Positions 34,141-44,045 of a stretch of 64,000 nucleotides of DNA are shown here, piece after piece. Source of the DNA: Rhodocollybia butyracea (Eukaryota; Basidiomycota; Agaricomycetes; Agaricales; Omphalotaceae); assembly GCA_015501585.1 (NCBI GenBank), contig JADNRY010000096.1, positions 146,834 to 210,833 of the forward strand, in the 5' to 3' direction. Under the pieces are notes generated by a model. The model did no database searches. It worked only from the letters and a program-made list of their open reading frames with translations, and had not been told where the DNA came from. Position 1 is the first letter of the stretch, and each line of letters begins with the position of its first letter. A program made the translations under genes and the position numbers.

Positions 34141-34839
34141 CGGTATGGAGAGTAAGGACGTATGTCACCCAGTTATCCATTCTGAAATGCGCACTCACCA
34201 AAAAAACATGTTTTCTTCTAGCGGACACTGCTGACAAAGCAGAATTTGAATATTCCCAGTACCTAGTATAGGTAGAGGGTTTTAGGGACGCAATTTTGAA
34301 CCAAAAAAACTGTAGATTTTACAATTACCGATGTCTTTATCGTTGTTCTTAATGAGACAGTGGTTTTGAGCAGAAGCTTGAAGCTGACTTCAAACAATGG
34401 CTTGAAGAGCAACCAGAAATTAACCGCATGATTGCCAATGCCAGCCTCGCAAGAAATTAAGACGTCTGGGTAAGCTTTGTCCAAGACCAGCCTCCAACAC
34501 TTGGAAACAGTGCCTACGCATGGAAGCACTCAGATATGCATGACACTTTGTGCACATGTGGCAGCCAGATACTAAAACTTGTTCCAGTGGTATATTGACT
34601 AACAGGTGAGCTTCACATGGTTCTAATTTCGTACTAGTGACCAGGCAACTGGTGTCGCCATCGACCGTCGAGCTTGTATGATCCTTTGCCAGCATTCAAA
34701 GTTAGTAAAGAGACCAAGTAATGTAGATTGTAGACTAACATTCAACCTCGATGCTCACTTCATATACAGGCAGCATCAAGTTAAAGCTTAAGATGACCGG
34801 ATTTTCGTGACTATGGCCAACAACGAAGAGCCCATGGAC
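34141..34839. other. no gene recognised
   Basis: Short frames only. A run TTTTGAACCAAAAAAACTG and other AT-rich tracts are present. No repeats of note. Confidence 0.35.
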
Positions 34840-35670
34840 TATGTCTTGAGTATAAAACACGGTGCATTGCACTTTTTAGATACAACTACATATCTGAAAA
34901 GTACAATGCACCGAGTCTTACTCTGTGCGAAATTAGTCAATGGTGGAAAGTCATATCTGGAAAGTACGAGGCGCAGAGTCTTACTCTGTGCGAAATTGGT
35001 AGACGATATCTGGAATTGAGCCATAGCCTGCAAAGTGCGATGCACTGAGTTGCGAAAGACGCCTATGCACTGAGTCTTACTCTGCGCAAAATTGGACGAT
35101 ACTGCAAAGTCGTATTTGGAAACGCACAAAGTCTTACTCTGCGCGAGGTTCCACGTTAACCTCTGATGGAAAAGCCATATCTCAAAATGGGCGACACACA
35201 GCCTTACTCTGCAAAACTGGCCAACGATGTGGTCATAGAGTCTGAAAGCACCGAGTCTTACTCAATGCGAAATTGATGATGGACAGTCATATCTGGAAAG
35301 TATGAAGCGCTGCGAGATTGGTCGACGATGGAATTGAGGCATAGCCTGAAAAGTGCGACGCACTGAGTTGCCAAAGATGGCTATGCACTGAGTCTTACTC
35401 TGCGCAAAATTGGACGATACTCCAAAGTCGTATTTGGAAATGCACAAAGTCTTACTCTGCGCAAGGTTCCACGTTCATCTCTGATGGAAAAGCCATATCT
35501 CAAAATGGGCGACACACAGTCTTACTCTGCAAAACTGGCCAACGATGGTCATACTGAAAGCACCGAGTCTTACTCAATGCGAAATAGGTTGACAATGGAA
35601 AGTCACAATCCAAAAAGTACCACACACAGAGTCTTACTCTATGCAAAATTAGCCAATTCATTCCATGTGT
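34840..35670. repeat. minisatellite with higher-order structure
   Basis: At least eleven diverged units of 50-95 bp share GAGTCTTACTCTGTGCGAAA. A longer block recurs: the series at about 34950-35270 is repeated at about 35270-35590 with a period near 316 bp, including the same variant TTACTCAATGCGAAAT and a GCCATATCTCAAAATGGGCG segment. Frames across it repeat RVLLCAKL and are a result of the tandem structure. Confidence 0.85.
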
Positions 35671-36032
35671 GAAGACAATGACCCCGTCCAGTCGGGAGAA
35701 GCCCGAGCTGCACCGCAGACTGAGTGAGAGGGGAGGGTTAGGGATGATTCATTGGACGCGCGTTTGCTTGAGTATGGGCCTGGGCAAGGCCCGGGCGCTT
35801 CAACTTCTTAATTACATCACGGTCTTATATGTGATCTTGTAGCTCGTTTTTGCACGACTGCAGCTGAGGGCACAATCGATTGTCATATCGCTATATATGC
35901 TAACTGTTTATTGTCTTTTGTTGACGAAACACTTCTCGTATACTAGGTGGGTCTTGAAACTCGCAAGAAGCCTGAAGCTTGAAAACTTGTAGCCAGGTCC
36001 CAAGATTGAAGAGCGCAGAGCAATCCATTATG
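35671..36032. other. no gene recognised
   Basis: GC-richer than its surroundings, with no supported frame. It may contain the 5' end of the DUF6698-like gene downstream. Confidence 0.3.
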
Positions 36033-36101
36033 CATTATATCTTCCCCTGTCTCAAAGATACGAAAACTTTTCATATCTTTGAGACAGGGGAAGATATAAT
36101 G
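36033..36101. repeat. 69-nt near-perfect hairpin
   Basis: CATTATATCTTCCCCTGTCT with CAAAGATA is followed after a 13-nt loop by the exact inverse. The loop itself is nearly symmetrical (CGAAAA.TTTTCA), so arms can reach about 33 bp with one mismatch. It lies upstream of the DUF6698-like gene. Confidence 0.9.
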
Positions 36102-36189
36102 GAATGACAGGGAGTCAGATGAAGATACCATCATGAGACAGCTTTGACATGAAATCCCGCGACTTGTTGATGTGTACAAAGGGCTATTA

Positions 36190-37227
36190 TAGATACCATT
36201 CAAACCCAGTATGACAGCTACCGTCTGCACAGCTACCACAAGCCACCTACCGACGACGATAGCGACGAGCTTGACGAACTCCAACCTACTGTTCTTCCTA
36301 CGCCGCCAGTCATTGAGCTTGAACTCCTTGAGGAGTTCGAGTTGAAGGATCGCAGTAAACGTGGCATACAAAATGACATCACCGGAGGTTTGCTCTGCCC
36401 TGTAGGGTTTGACTGGGATAACTCAACGTAAGTTTTTTTTTTCATTTTTTTCATTCACTGTTGACTTTTTGTAATAGGATTCGTACTGCAATCTGGAACT
36501 TTGAGAATGACTTTGATTTTGCTAGCTCTGTGCGCGCTCGTTGCTTCTACACTGACTCAACCGTCAACCCCAACAATTTGGACAAAGGCCAGGCTTTCTA
36601 AAGAGTCATTTGCTTTTACAAGTGCATACCTCTACCATAATATTTTCTTTGAGTGAGCTGAAGCTTTTAACAGGTTTACCGGGTTATTTTCACTTCGCCA
36701 TCTTCTGCCAAAAACCAATCTAGCAACGTTGAAAACCTGCCTCCATCCAAGAAGACAAAGACCACAAAGATAAGCTCTCGCGGGCCCGTATTCGAAATCC
36801 TACATATGTCCAAAGTGACACCTTGTTCCATTGCATATGCGGCTGTACATGTGAGTACCATTCATTGTCAGTCGCTACCACTTCTGTTCCTCATCTGTTC
36901 TCTTCAGCTGCATTTTGGTCTCTCGGATGCACCGCATTGGTGTTGCGCGCACAACGGTTATAACTACCAAGATCTCTGGAACTACATCGTTGACTTTTTT
37001 GAAGATCCGGTGGATGAGGACACAGAACGCTATACAAAAGAACTTTTAAAGTGGTGGAATGAGTACATTGTATTCCCGTCATGTTTGTAACATCTATTAA
37101 TACATGTTCTCACAGTCGCATATTCACTGGTACGCGATCCGCTGCCAACAACGGTGGAACAAAGATGAAGTCTCGCAGGGAAACTGTCACCAGGACCGCT
37201 TCTACATCTAGCTCTGCCTCACCGTAA
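36190..37227 (+). CDS. DUF6698-like protein of unknown function
   Basis: Exons can be read as about 36190-36430, 36480-36600, 36674-36850, 36906-37087 and 37120-37227, with short introns (clear GTAAGT...TAG at 36429-36478 and GTGAGT...CAG at 36849-36906). Motifs match the family as I recall it: KRGIQNDITGGLLCPVGFDW, then NPNNLDKGQAF, RVIFTSPSSA, VTPCSIAYAAVH, LHFGLSD and a tail LLKWWNEYIVFP followed by a Lys/Arg/Ser-rich end. The family is common in mushroom genomes and has no assigned role. The start lies upstream of 36190, possibly behind an ATAG acceptor, and was not found. A stop after GQAF suggests an additional intron (36600-36673) or a lesion. Confidence 0.6.
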
Positions 37228-38114
37228 CTGTACTGTGTATACTGTACTTGAATGAACACGTTTTTCTTCTACTCCTTTATTGTGTGAACTGGATCTCCTG
37301 GAAAAATCCCACTATCGCTACAATTATTGCCACATTCTGGGTATATTTCTGAGATGTTGTATGGCCTACAATAATGGCGACGTTATGTTACATTTTAATC
37401 CTGATATGTACACAAGGTTACCACAGAATCATAGTAATAATGGGAGACTACATATATATCATGTCTGAGTACAAGATGTATATAACGTTGCAATGACCTT
37501 GTGAGATGACCATGTGATTGTTAAAAGTGGTGGTGGATTGTGTGTGCTTGGTTTGTGCGGGTGATATCTTCACGATATTGCGAATACCTTATATTGATTG
37601 TACGCATCACAAGGATGTATAATCACTCGGGAGATTTCCGCTAATTTAGCGATGAACCTGTTCAAGAACTGAAGATTAATTATTTAGAAGTCCCTGGAGC
37701 GTTGGAGTAGATATTTCCGTCAAATTTCCATAGCATATTAACATTCCCTTCATAGATATTAGAGATTCTTAACTCCTATCCATCAGTCAGTCAAAAAGCT
37801 CCGCTGGAATGGGGGTTGAACATTTGAACGTTGAGGAAGAGGTGCCGGAACATCCTCAGTGAATTTCACGCAACCTGGTTTGACCTGTTCAGGAGCTCGG
37901 CTAGGCGTCCTAGTGCTACTTAAGCGCAAACCCGAATAATAACTTTCAAATACGCATACTTGCTGTAGACAGGAAATAGTACTTGTTATTGAGTGCTTTT
38001 TTTCTCCACCTTGTCCATTCCTGAGTACGTCAGTATTTGCATATACCGGCCAGCTAATCCTGCTACAAAGTGGAAACCCAGGTAGTAATAAATGCATACA
38101 TGGCCATAACAACT
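37228..38114. other. no gene recognised
   Basis: AT-rich intergenic sequence with no supported frame or repeat. Confidence 0.4.
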
Positions 38115-38210
38115 ATGGCAGAAAATTCACCGGCTATCACTATCGCCAACACAGCTCCCCCACTAAGTAGCCCAAGAAGGGCCGTCAAAGTTGCAAAAAG
38201 AGAAGACACT
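38115..38210 (+). pseudogene. N-terminal gene piece cut by foldback element A
   Basis: A frame from ATG at 38115 reads MAENSPAITIANTAPPLSSP followed by basic residues, and runs without a stop straight into the foldback element at 38211. After the element the frame goes on for about 14 codons (LIYIIV...), ending at TAG 38627-38629 unless a short intron is used. The composition suits a protein N-terminus. I do not recognise the gene. Confidence 0.3.
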
Positions 38211-38583
38211 CATCAGGAAAAGCCGTTTTTGCCTAGGTGACCCCAGAGTGGCCTAAAGCAAACTAGGTGACCTATGAATCCTATGGCATCCTAGGAATTT
38301 GGGCTCGTCCCTTGCCAGTCAAGGCTCTTGAGGATTCCCTAGGCAAGCCTAGGTTTGCCCAGGCTTGCCCAGGTGCTCCTGGGGAACACCTGGGAAACAC
38401 CTGGGAAACACCTGGGCAAACCTGGGCAAACCTAGGCTTGCCTAGGATACCCTAGGGAATCCTCAAGAGCCTTGACTGGCAAGGGACGAGCCCAAATTCC
38501 TAGGATGCCATAGGATTCATAGGTCACCTAGTTTGCTTTAGGCCACTCTGGGGTCACCTAGGCAAAAACAGCTTTTCCTGATG
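38211..38583. mobile_element. foldback element A, copy 2 (373 bp palindrome)
   Basis: Same ends as copy 1 (CATCAGGAAAAG...CTTTTCCTGATG) and nearly the same arms. It is flanked by CT on both sides (38209-38210 and 38584-38585). It is 33 bp longer than copy 1 because the tip holds additional units of GGAAACACCTG. High identity to copy 1 at 33 kb distance suggests recent activity. Confidence 0.85.
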
Positions 38584-39295
38584 CTCTGATCTATATAATC
38601 GTATCTGGTTTTTCCAATTCAGAAAGTGACTAGAGTTCCTTACCGCTACTCCTTCCCCTGGAGAAAATCCCCATCGGAAGATATGACGCAGTCACCAGGA
38701 CCACAGTTCCCCTGTCGAGATGGTCACCTGCGATAACATGATTCTGCCGGGCTTTGCAACTCATGCTTTTCTTGCTCTTTATTCCCGATGAGCTAGCGCT
38801 GGTGGTGAAAGGGAGAGGTGAAGAGTCATCAATTCATCTTCGGAGTCGGTATGGGTAGAGGCTTCCAACGATGTCGCGACAGTCGTACGTAAGAGACTGA
38901 CCAAGGGGTCAGTGTCGAATGATCGAAAGCATTGTCGGCACCCGCGTTGGCAGCTCAAGTGAATACCCATCCTCTAAGCATTGAACCCACGCATCCTCTT
39001 CAGCGGCGAGTAAACCCTCGAGGTCGATGTCTACTGGTAACATAGTGAAGTGTTAGTAACATAATAAAGGAGAATTTGATTGAAATCAGATACTCTGGCG
39101 CCTCGTCACCAACGACGTTAGTTGCATGATTAGAACATTACATGAACCAAGGTTGAAAAATAGAAAAACATTGGATAGCCTTGAGTGACATTGCGCGGAT
39201 TGTCACACAAGGTGACAAAGAGAGCGTATATGGTAATAGAGTGTATCTGCAACCGCTAAAAAGGCGACATGTAACGAGGAGACAATGAGACGGCG
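38584..39295. other. no gene recognised
   Basis: Short frames on both strands without motif support. Confidence 0.35.
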
Positions 39296-39475
39296 TGACA
39301 AGCTTGCGGTTGTCATCCGCGATTGCTGTGTGACGTAGTGAGGAGACGCCGAGGTCACCAAGCGGACTGTAAATACACTCTAATAGCAACCCTAAAGACG
39401 TCACTTGTAACGAGGAGACGCTATTTCTCCTTGCTACGTCCCACCGCGATCGTGGAAGACCGCAAGCTTGTCACG
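39296..39475. repeat. imperfect inverted repeat, arms about 50 bp
   Basis: GTGACAAGCTTGCGGT with CCGCGATTG and GACGTAG on the left is mirrored by CTACGTC, CCGCGATCG and GACCGCAAGCTTGTCAC on the right. Direct copies of GTAACGAGGAGAC at 39272 and 39408 lie within and beside it. Confidence 0.6.
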
Positions 39476-39489
39476 CGAGTGAAGCTGGG

Positions 39490-39645
39490 AGGAGAACTGA
39501 GGAGAATGAGCTAGTCAATCCTGGAGAATGGGGGAGGAGAACGAATGATGGGAGGAGAACGATTGGAGGAGAATGATGGGAGAAGAAGAACGATGGGAGG
39601 AGAATGATTGAAGCTGGGAGGAGAATTAATGATGGCAAAAGAAAT
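39490..39645. repeat. GA-rich minisatellite
   Basis: Repeated GGGAGGAGAACGATTG / GGAGGAGAATGATGG-type units, about eight in number and irregular. Confidence 0.75.
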
Positions 39646-39946
39646 TAGTACTAAAATTTGGACACATCGCGAGTGCGCAGGTTGTTATACTGCTGCTGTC
39701 CCTTCTCCAATGAGCTAAAAACGCCTCCATTCATATGTATAGTGAAGTTTCAGTAGGTACCCTATACCGCAAGACTCGAGATTGATTGAATGCCCTTAAA
39801 TCGGTACCGCCCATACAATGGGCAACTCACGGGGCTGCCATACGTTGAACGGTCTTTAGTTGGACTGAGCAGAAGAAAGATCCACAAGCAGTGAGGGCAA
39901 CTCGGATTGTCAGCTTTACCAGGAAAGAACATGGGCCAGTGCAGGG

Positions 39947-40004
39947 GAATGGGATGGTGAAGGCGGGACCGTCAGGACAATTTCCCGCCTTCACCATTCC
40001 ATTC
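39947..40004. repeat. hairpin, 22-bp arms
   Basis: GAATGGGATGGTGAAGGCGG and its inverse CCGCCTTCACCATTCCATTC surround a 14-nt loop, with one mismatch. Confidence 0.8.
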
Positions 40005-40274
40005 ATGACGCTGTTTGGGGACACAAACGAGGTGAAGGTAGGGCTAGGTAGGGCCAAGAGAATTAGTGTGATGGGATTCGGGACTCAGGCTGGTAAGCAT
40101 AATCTTCACAATGCAGCAGTCGAGCCCTCACAGCAATATCTCGCGACGGATCTTGGACCGTCGCACTGCGGGAGGGGAGGACGGTAGATCCTACTACTGT
40201 GAAATATGGCAGTTGCTGAACCACTGACAAAATAGATGTCAATATCAGTGATATGTAGGATGCTAAGGATGTTT

Positions 40275-40350
40275 CGACATCGACGACGTCCCCGATATCG
40301 GCAGTTCCGACATCCCCGATATCGGCAGTTCCGACATCCCCGATATCGGA
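40275..40350. repeat. 24-bp tandem repeat, three units
   Basis: Units of GACATCCCCGATATCGGCAG plus TTCC are repeated three times. The first is diverged and the last truncated. Each holds the palindrome CCGATATCGG. Confidence 0.85.
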
Positions 40351-40811
40351 TACAGATAATTGGGACCAGAATATTTCAAATTATCTCACGATTTTCTATC
40401 AATATTATGAAGCTTTTCGGGGTCATAATAGTGCCAGAAAATTTCTCGAAAATCTTGGCTTTTCCGCTTTCGAAATTTGTTAAAAATCTTGAAGTATCCG
40501 GGGCCCTTATATGGCAAGATTTAGCTAAATATTCCGGTACTAAATATCTAATTTGATCTTCTAGTGAATATCTCATATTTTCGGCCTCATATTATGCCAA
40601 AAATTATTAAAACACTTGGGTCCAGAATGATGAGACGATAATACCAAGATTATTCAAAATATTGTTCGCATTTTCTTACAATATCTAGGCAAGGAAAGTT
40701 TCACATGAGTATGACCTTTTCTTTGGATTATCCGGGACCGAATACATGCTAATCCCCGCAGTGATTGGTCATCTGACCTCAAATATACAGATCAATTAAG
40801 AGGCTGTGCAA
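40351..40811. other. no gene recognised; diverged AT-rich repeats
   Basis: Segments with TATTATG, CAGAAAATTT and AAATCTTGG recur at roughly 90-100 bp spacing and look like an old tandem repeat. No gene was seen. Confidence 0.35.
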
Positions 40812-40859
40812 GTTTGTTTATGCCACCGCAAAAACAAGATTGCGGTGGCATAAACAAAC
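40812..40859. repeat. hairpin, perfect 19-bp arms
   Basis: GTTTGTTTATGCCACCGCA, a 10-nt loop, then TGCGGTGGCATAAACAAAC. There is no T-tail following, so it does not look like a terminator. Confidence 0.9.
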
Positions 40860-40904
40860 ATAAGCGCTCCAGCGCTAATACAGTCAACATTGGAACTGAT
40901 CAAT

Positions 40905-41226
40905 AAAAAATGATGGCATGTGGTTTGTCGGGCAGTGTGCGGGGAGCGGGGTGGCGGGAAATGACAGGTAAGGCCGGAATCTGGGAATAGTAGCAACAGA
41001 TGCTCAAACTTGGTACAATAAATGATATCATAAATATATATCATTGTACCGCACTTGGTACCGCATGCATATGTACTGGTGTGTTGGGCAGTGGGCATAC
41101 CCGATGATGCGTTGTTGGGCAATGGGCGGGGGGCGGGATAGGTGGCGAGTGATGACGGGTAAGGCCGGAATGTCAGCAACAAAGGCTTGAAGTCAGCACA
41201 GGACAATAGATGATATCATACAATTA
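40905..41226. repeat. two diverged direct repeats of about 130 bp
   Basis: Blocks at about 40930-41036 and 41100-41220 share GGGC(A/G)GTG.GCGG, GTGGCG.G..ATGAC.GGTAAG, GGCCGGAAT and AATGATATCATA / GATGATATCATA. They flank a TATATATCATTGTACCGCAC stretch. Confidence 0.55.
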
Positions 41227-41809
41227 TAGAACAATGGAGTAGAAAAAATGAAAAATCAACCGTGGGCTTCCCACCTACCGTAAAGGGGTATTCAAAAATT
41301 TAAGTGCCGACATGACCTTAGGGGGGGGGGGGCTAAAGTTGGCTTATGGCTGAAAGTTCTGACCTTACTAAACAAAGCTCTAATGATGGATAAATGATGC
41401 AGAACTGCTTTTTGTAGCCTTTTCACTCATATTTAGGTCTAATAAGTTCAAAATGTAGTCACAAAAGGCAAAATACTAAGTTTTCCTCTCAGTTGGGCCT
41501 AAGATGCACACAAGTCCAGATCCAAGTAAACTTGGACTTGTCAGGCAAGTACTTGTGGCCCAAAAGGCCTGACTTGTGACTTGTGCAAGATCTGTACAAA
41601 TATTGACTTGGATCCACAAATTTACATGTGTACAACTATTTTATGGTAAATATGAGCAATAAAACTTTGTTCTTTAGGTATTTACAGTAGTTTCATACCA
41701 TACTATGAAGTCAATATGTACTGACACCTAGCTTTTGGATTGTAGACAGTTCACGGCGTTTGAACACCAATTTTAGCGGAAAATACAGTTTTGCCCTGGT
41801 CTTCTTGGA
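41227..41809. other. no gene recognised; G12 run
   Basis: A homopolymer of twelve G lies at 41321-41332. Several CTTGGACTTG/CAAGTACTTG direct and inverse words occur at 41515-41600. Nothing else is supported. Confidence 0.4.
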
Positions 41810-41945
41810 ACTTCCTAGGTAATCCTGGGAAACTGTGAGTCCCTTAAGACAAGTGCCAAATCCTAGGATGCCATGGGATTCATAGGTCACCTAGTTCTCC
41901 TTAGGCCACCCTGGGTCCCCTAGGAAAAAAATACTTTTCCTGATG
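41810..41945. mobile_element. foldback element A, copy 3, one arm only
   Basis: The sequence matches the right arm of copies 1 and 2 (GGATGCCATGGGATTCATAG, GTCACCTAGTT, CTTTTCCTGATG) at lower identity and is followed by TA at 41946-41947. The left arm is not found, so the copy is truncated. It directly abuts the coding end of the next gene. Confidence 0.7.
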
Positions 41946-41946
41946 T

Positions 41947-42734
41947 AGTGGAAGTGTTGGTGTCGACAGGTGCTGCCCGTGGCATAGGCATTTTGAACCT
42001 ACCACCAGGAACAATGAGAGGAAGGTCTGAGGGCAAGTTGTGAGTGGCATCATGGGCTGAGCGGCTGTTGATGGGTGGAACCTCACCCTGCGTTGCCGCA
42101 TCTTGAATACTGGGCTCAACAGCGTGGATTTTTATATGCGATTTAAAGGCGTCGCGGATAAAGTCTGGCTGTTGGGTTAGTACAAGGATAGGCAGGAAGA
42201 ATATTGCAACATACCAAGCCTATACGGAGGTTCTTCAGGCATAGGTGCCCTGCCCCTGTTGGAGATTGACATTGAAGGCGTGATCACAGTTGGAGTTGGC
42301 AAGTGACACTTGAAAGCATCATCAAGAAATTCTTTGAACTTGGTTAGCATTTCTGTTGTAAAGTTCAAACTTTCAAGTCAGACTTACAGAATGCGATTTC
42401 AGCAGCTTCTTGGATGTCCTTCATCTGGACTTTTGCTTCGTCAACTGCTGGGAGCATGGCATTGTGGGCAACTTGATAGAATGTTTTTAGTGCTAGACTT
42501 AAGTTAGGTTCTTAAGCATAAAATATTCAAGAAATTGCTTACCTTCTTTTGGCTCGTGGCCATGTGCGATTTTTTGCATGACCTCAAAGTGAGCAATATT
42601 CATTTTTTGAACAAGAGGCTGCAGATGCTCAAAGGCATCAAAGTCGAAAGTCAGATTATTATCTTAAGTCGCAAGCTCAGTTCCTATTTTCATTGGCACT
42701 TCTTTCTCTTAGGCTTTTTGATGTATGGTGGCAT
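41947..42734 (-). pseudogene. unrecognised four-exon gene, 3' end cut by a foldback element
   Basis: The start MPPYIKKPKRK at 42734 is basic. Later exons read FEHLQPLVQKMNIAHFEVMQ and GHEPKE, then ALKTFYQVAHNAMLP and EAKVQMKDIQEAAEIAF, then MLTKFKEFLDDAFKCHLP, a Ser/Pro-rich segment and EEPPYRLG, and last PDFIRDAFKSHIKIHAVEP to DTNTST. The introns are short with good borders (GTAAGC...CTAG, GTAAGT...ACAG, GTATGT...ACAG). No stop interrupts the joined exons. The frame ends at the TA beside the foldback arm, so the C-terminus is lost or replaced. The helical, charged character gives no function. Confidence 0.55.
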
Positions 42735-42938
42735 ATATGTCCTTCAGGTGAGACCTTTTTGACTCCGTCGATCATATATCTGATGTTTTCTATTATGGCT
42801 AGTCACTGCTCACTGTCTGTTCATTTACCTGTTGCTCTCATTTGTCTCCGCTTGAAACATTAATGCCTACATCTATCTACCTCGCCTTCTTCACCTCACA
42901 CACTCTGTTCCCACTTGCATGCTTCTACTACATATGTA

Positions 42939-43460
42939 CAGTGGCGGCGCTTAATAATGCAATCCTGTAGTAGATTTACCCATAATTTGCTTTTATCTCA
43001 CTCAAAACCACATGAAATTGTTAGGTCCAAATTGTGAATATAATCTATGGTATGGAAAGACCCTAATACAAAACTCAAACCTTTACCAAATATGGTAATT
43101 CTATTAATATTGCCAACAACTGGTAATTTTCTGCAGGTCCATATCTCAGGGAGGAGACACCCAATTCAAAAATAGTGAAGGGAGACCTGGTCCGTTTTTA
43201 AAGGGGCATTTGCCTACAATCACAATTTTCTCCTAAATCACATTTCCCCTTGTTTGTTTCTGGGTGGATCTCAATGTTCTTGCAACATTCAATAAAATAG
43301 GCTATATTACCATAATCCCAGTATCTAATGGCATTTTGGAATGTGCATCAGATTCTTGAGATACTATAGATTATTTACACAACTTGGACCTAAGCATTTG
43401 CTCTGATTTTGAGAGACATACAAGGACTTCTTTGCATTGCATTATTAAGCGCCGCCACTG
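42939..43460. mobile_element. mariner-type MITE, 522 bp
   Basis: Perfect terminal inverted repeats of about 25 bp start CAGTGGCGGCGCTTAATAAT and end with the inverse ATTATTAAGCGCCGCCACTG. TA flanks both sides (42937-42938 and 43461-43462). There is no coding frame. A partial second copy lies at 46671-46859 in opposite orientation. Confidence 0.9.
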
Positions 43461-43506
43461 TATACCTTACTCTACAATCTTTTATGGTCTACTGTAGTGC
43501 TGTACT

Positions 43507-43701
43507 TTATAGAGAAGGGTCAAATAAATGTGGTTTAGATGTCTTGTTCATTGATGTACCAATAAGCAGTGCCAATGCAAGGGAAGGCTGAGGAAATGCA
43601 ATAATAAGGCTATGGAAAGCAAGAAGGGCCTGCCACGTCGGATCATCATTTTTGATGTAGCCGAACTGATGGTGCCAAATCGGGACATGGACCTCGGGCA
43701 C
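43507..43701 (-). repeat. short duplicated segment, inverse copy near 46050-46145
   Basis: The minus strand reads PEVHVPIWHHQFGYIKNDDP, then QALLAFHS. A plus-strand copy at about 46068-46140 reads PEVRVPIWHHQFGYVKNHDP, then QALLAFH. Both look like pieces of the same coding sequence. I do not recognise it, and no longer frame surrounds either copy. Confidence 0.5.
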
Positions 43702-43869
43702 TCATTGTAATTATGTAAATCTATTACTATTTATTTATCGCCGCCGTTTACAAAGTGATATTTATCTTCTCATTACTCTCTTCGTTGAATGAGAAGTTGA
43801 ATGCCCTAAGTTAAGAGTACAAGGCTAAGTGCTCTGTGTATGCTGGAACAGGTAGAACGTGTCCTACCT

Positions 43870-44045
43870 GTATTGAAACTATTGAAATAAAAGAGAGTTC
43901 TCAGCGACAGTGGTAGAACGACGCTATATTATGTACCTATTGAAATAAAAGAGAGTTCTAGGTACATAGTCAGTAATAAGTACAAGAAATAAAGAATGTG
44001 AGTACTAACCTCAGCGACAGTGGTAGAACGACGCTGAGGTGTCAA
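43870..44045. repeat. direct repeats of AAATAAAAGAGAGTTCT and CAGCGACAGTGGTAGAACGA
   Basis: CTATTGAAATAAAAGAGAGT occurs at about 43876 and 43938. CAGCGACAGTGGTAGAACGA occurs at about 43902 and 44012. The spacing indicates duplication followed by divergence. Confidence 0.7.

Noticed and set aside
33855..34271. 138-residue frame (+)
   Set aside because: It runs through the 56-bp tandem duplication and has no recognisable protein features.
34807..35129. Frames repeating RVLLCAKL and SKTRCI on both strands
   Set aside because: They follow the minisatellite period, and stops change with every unit variant.
40812..40859. Hairpin as a transcription terminator
   Set aside because: This is a eukaryotic sequence without a T-tract after the hairpin; it is better seen as a hairpin repeat.
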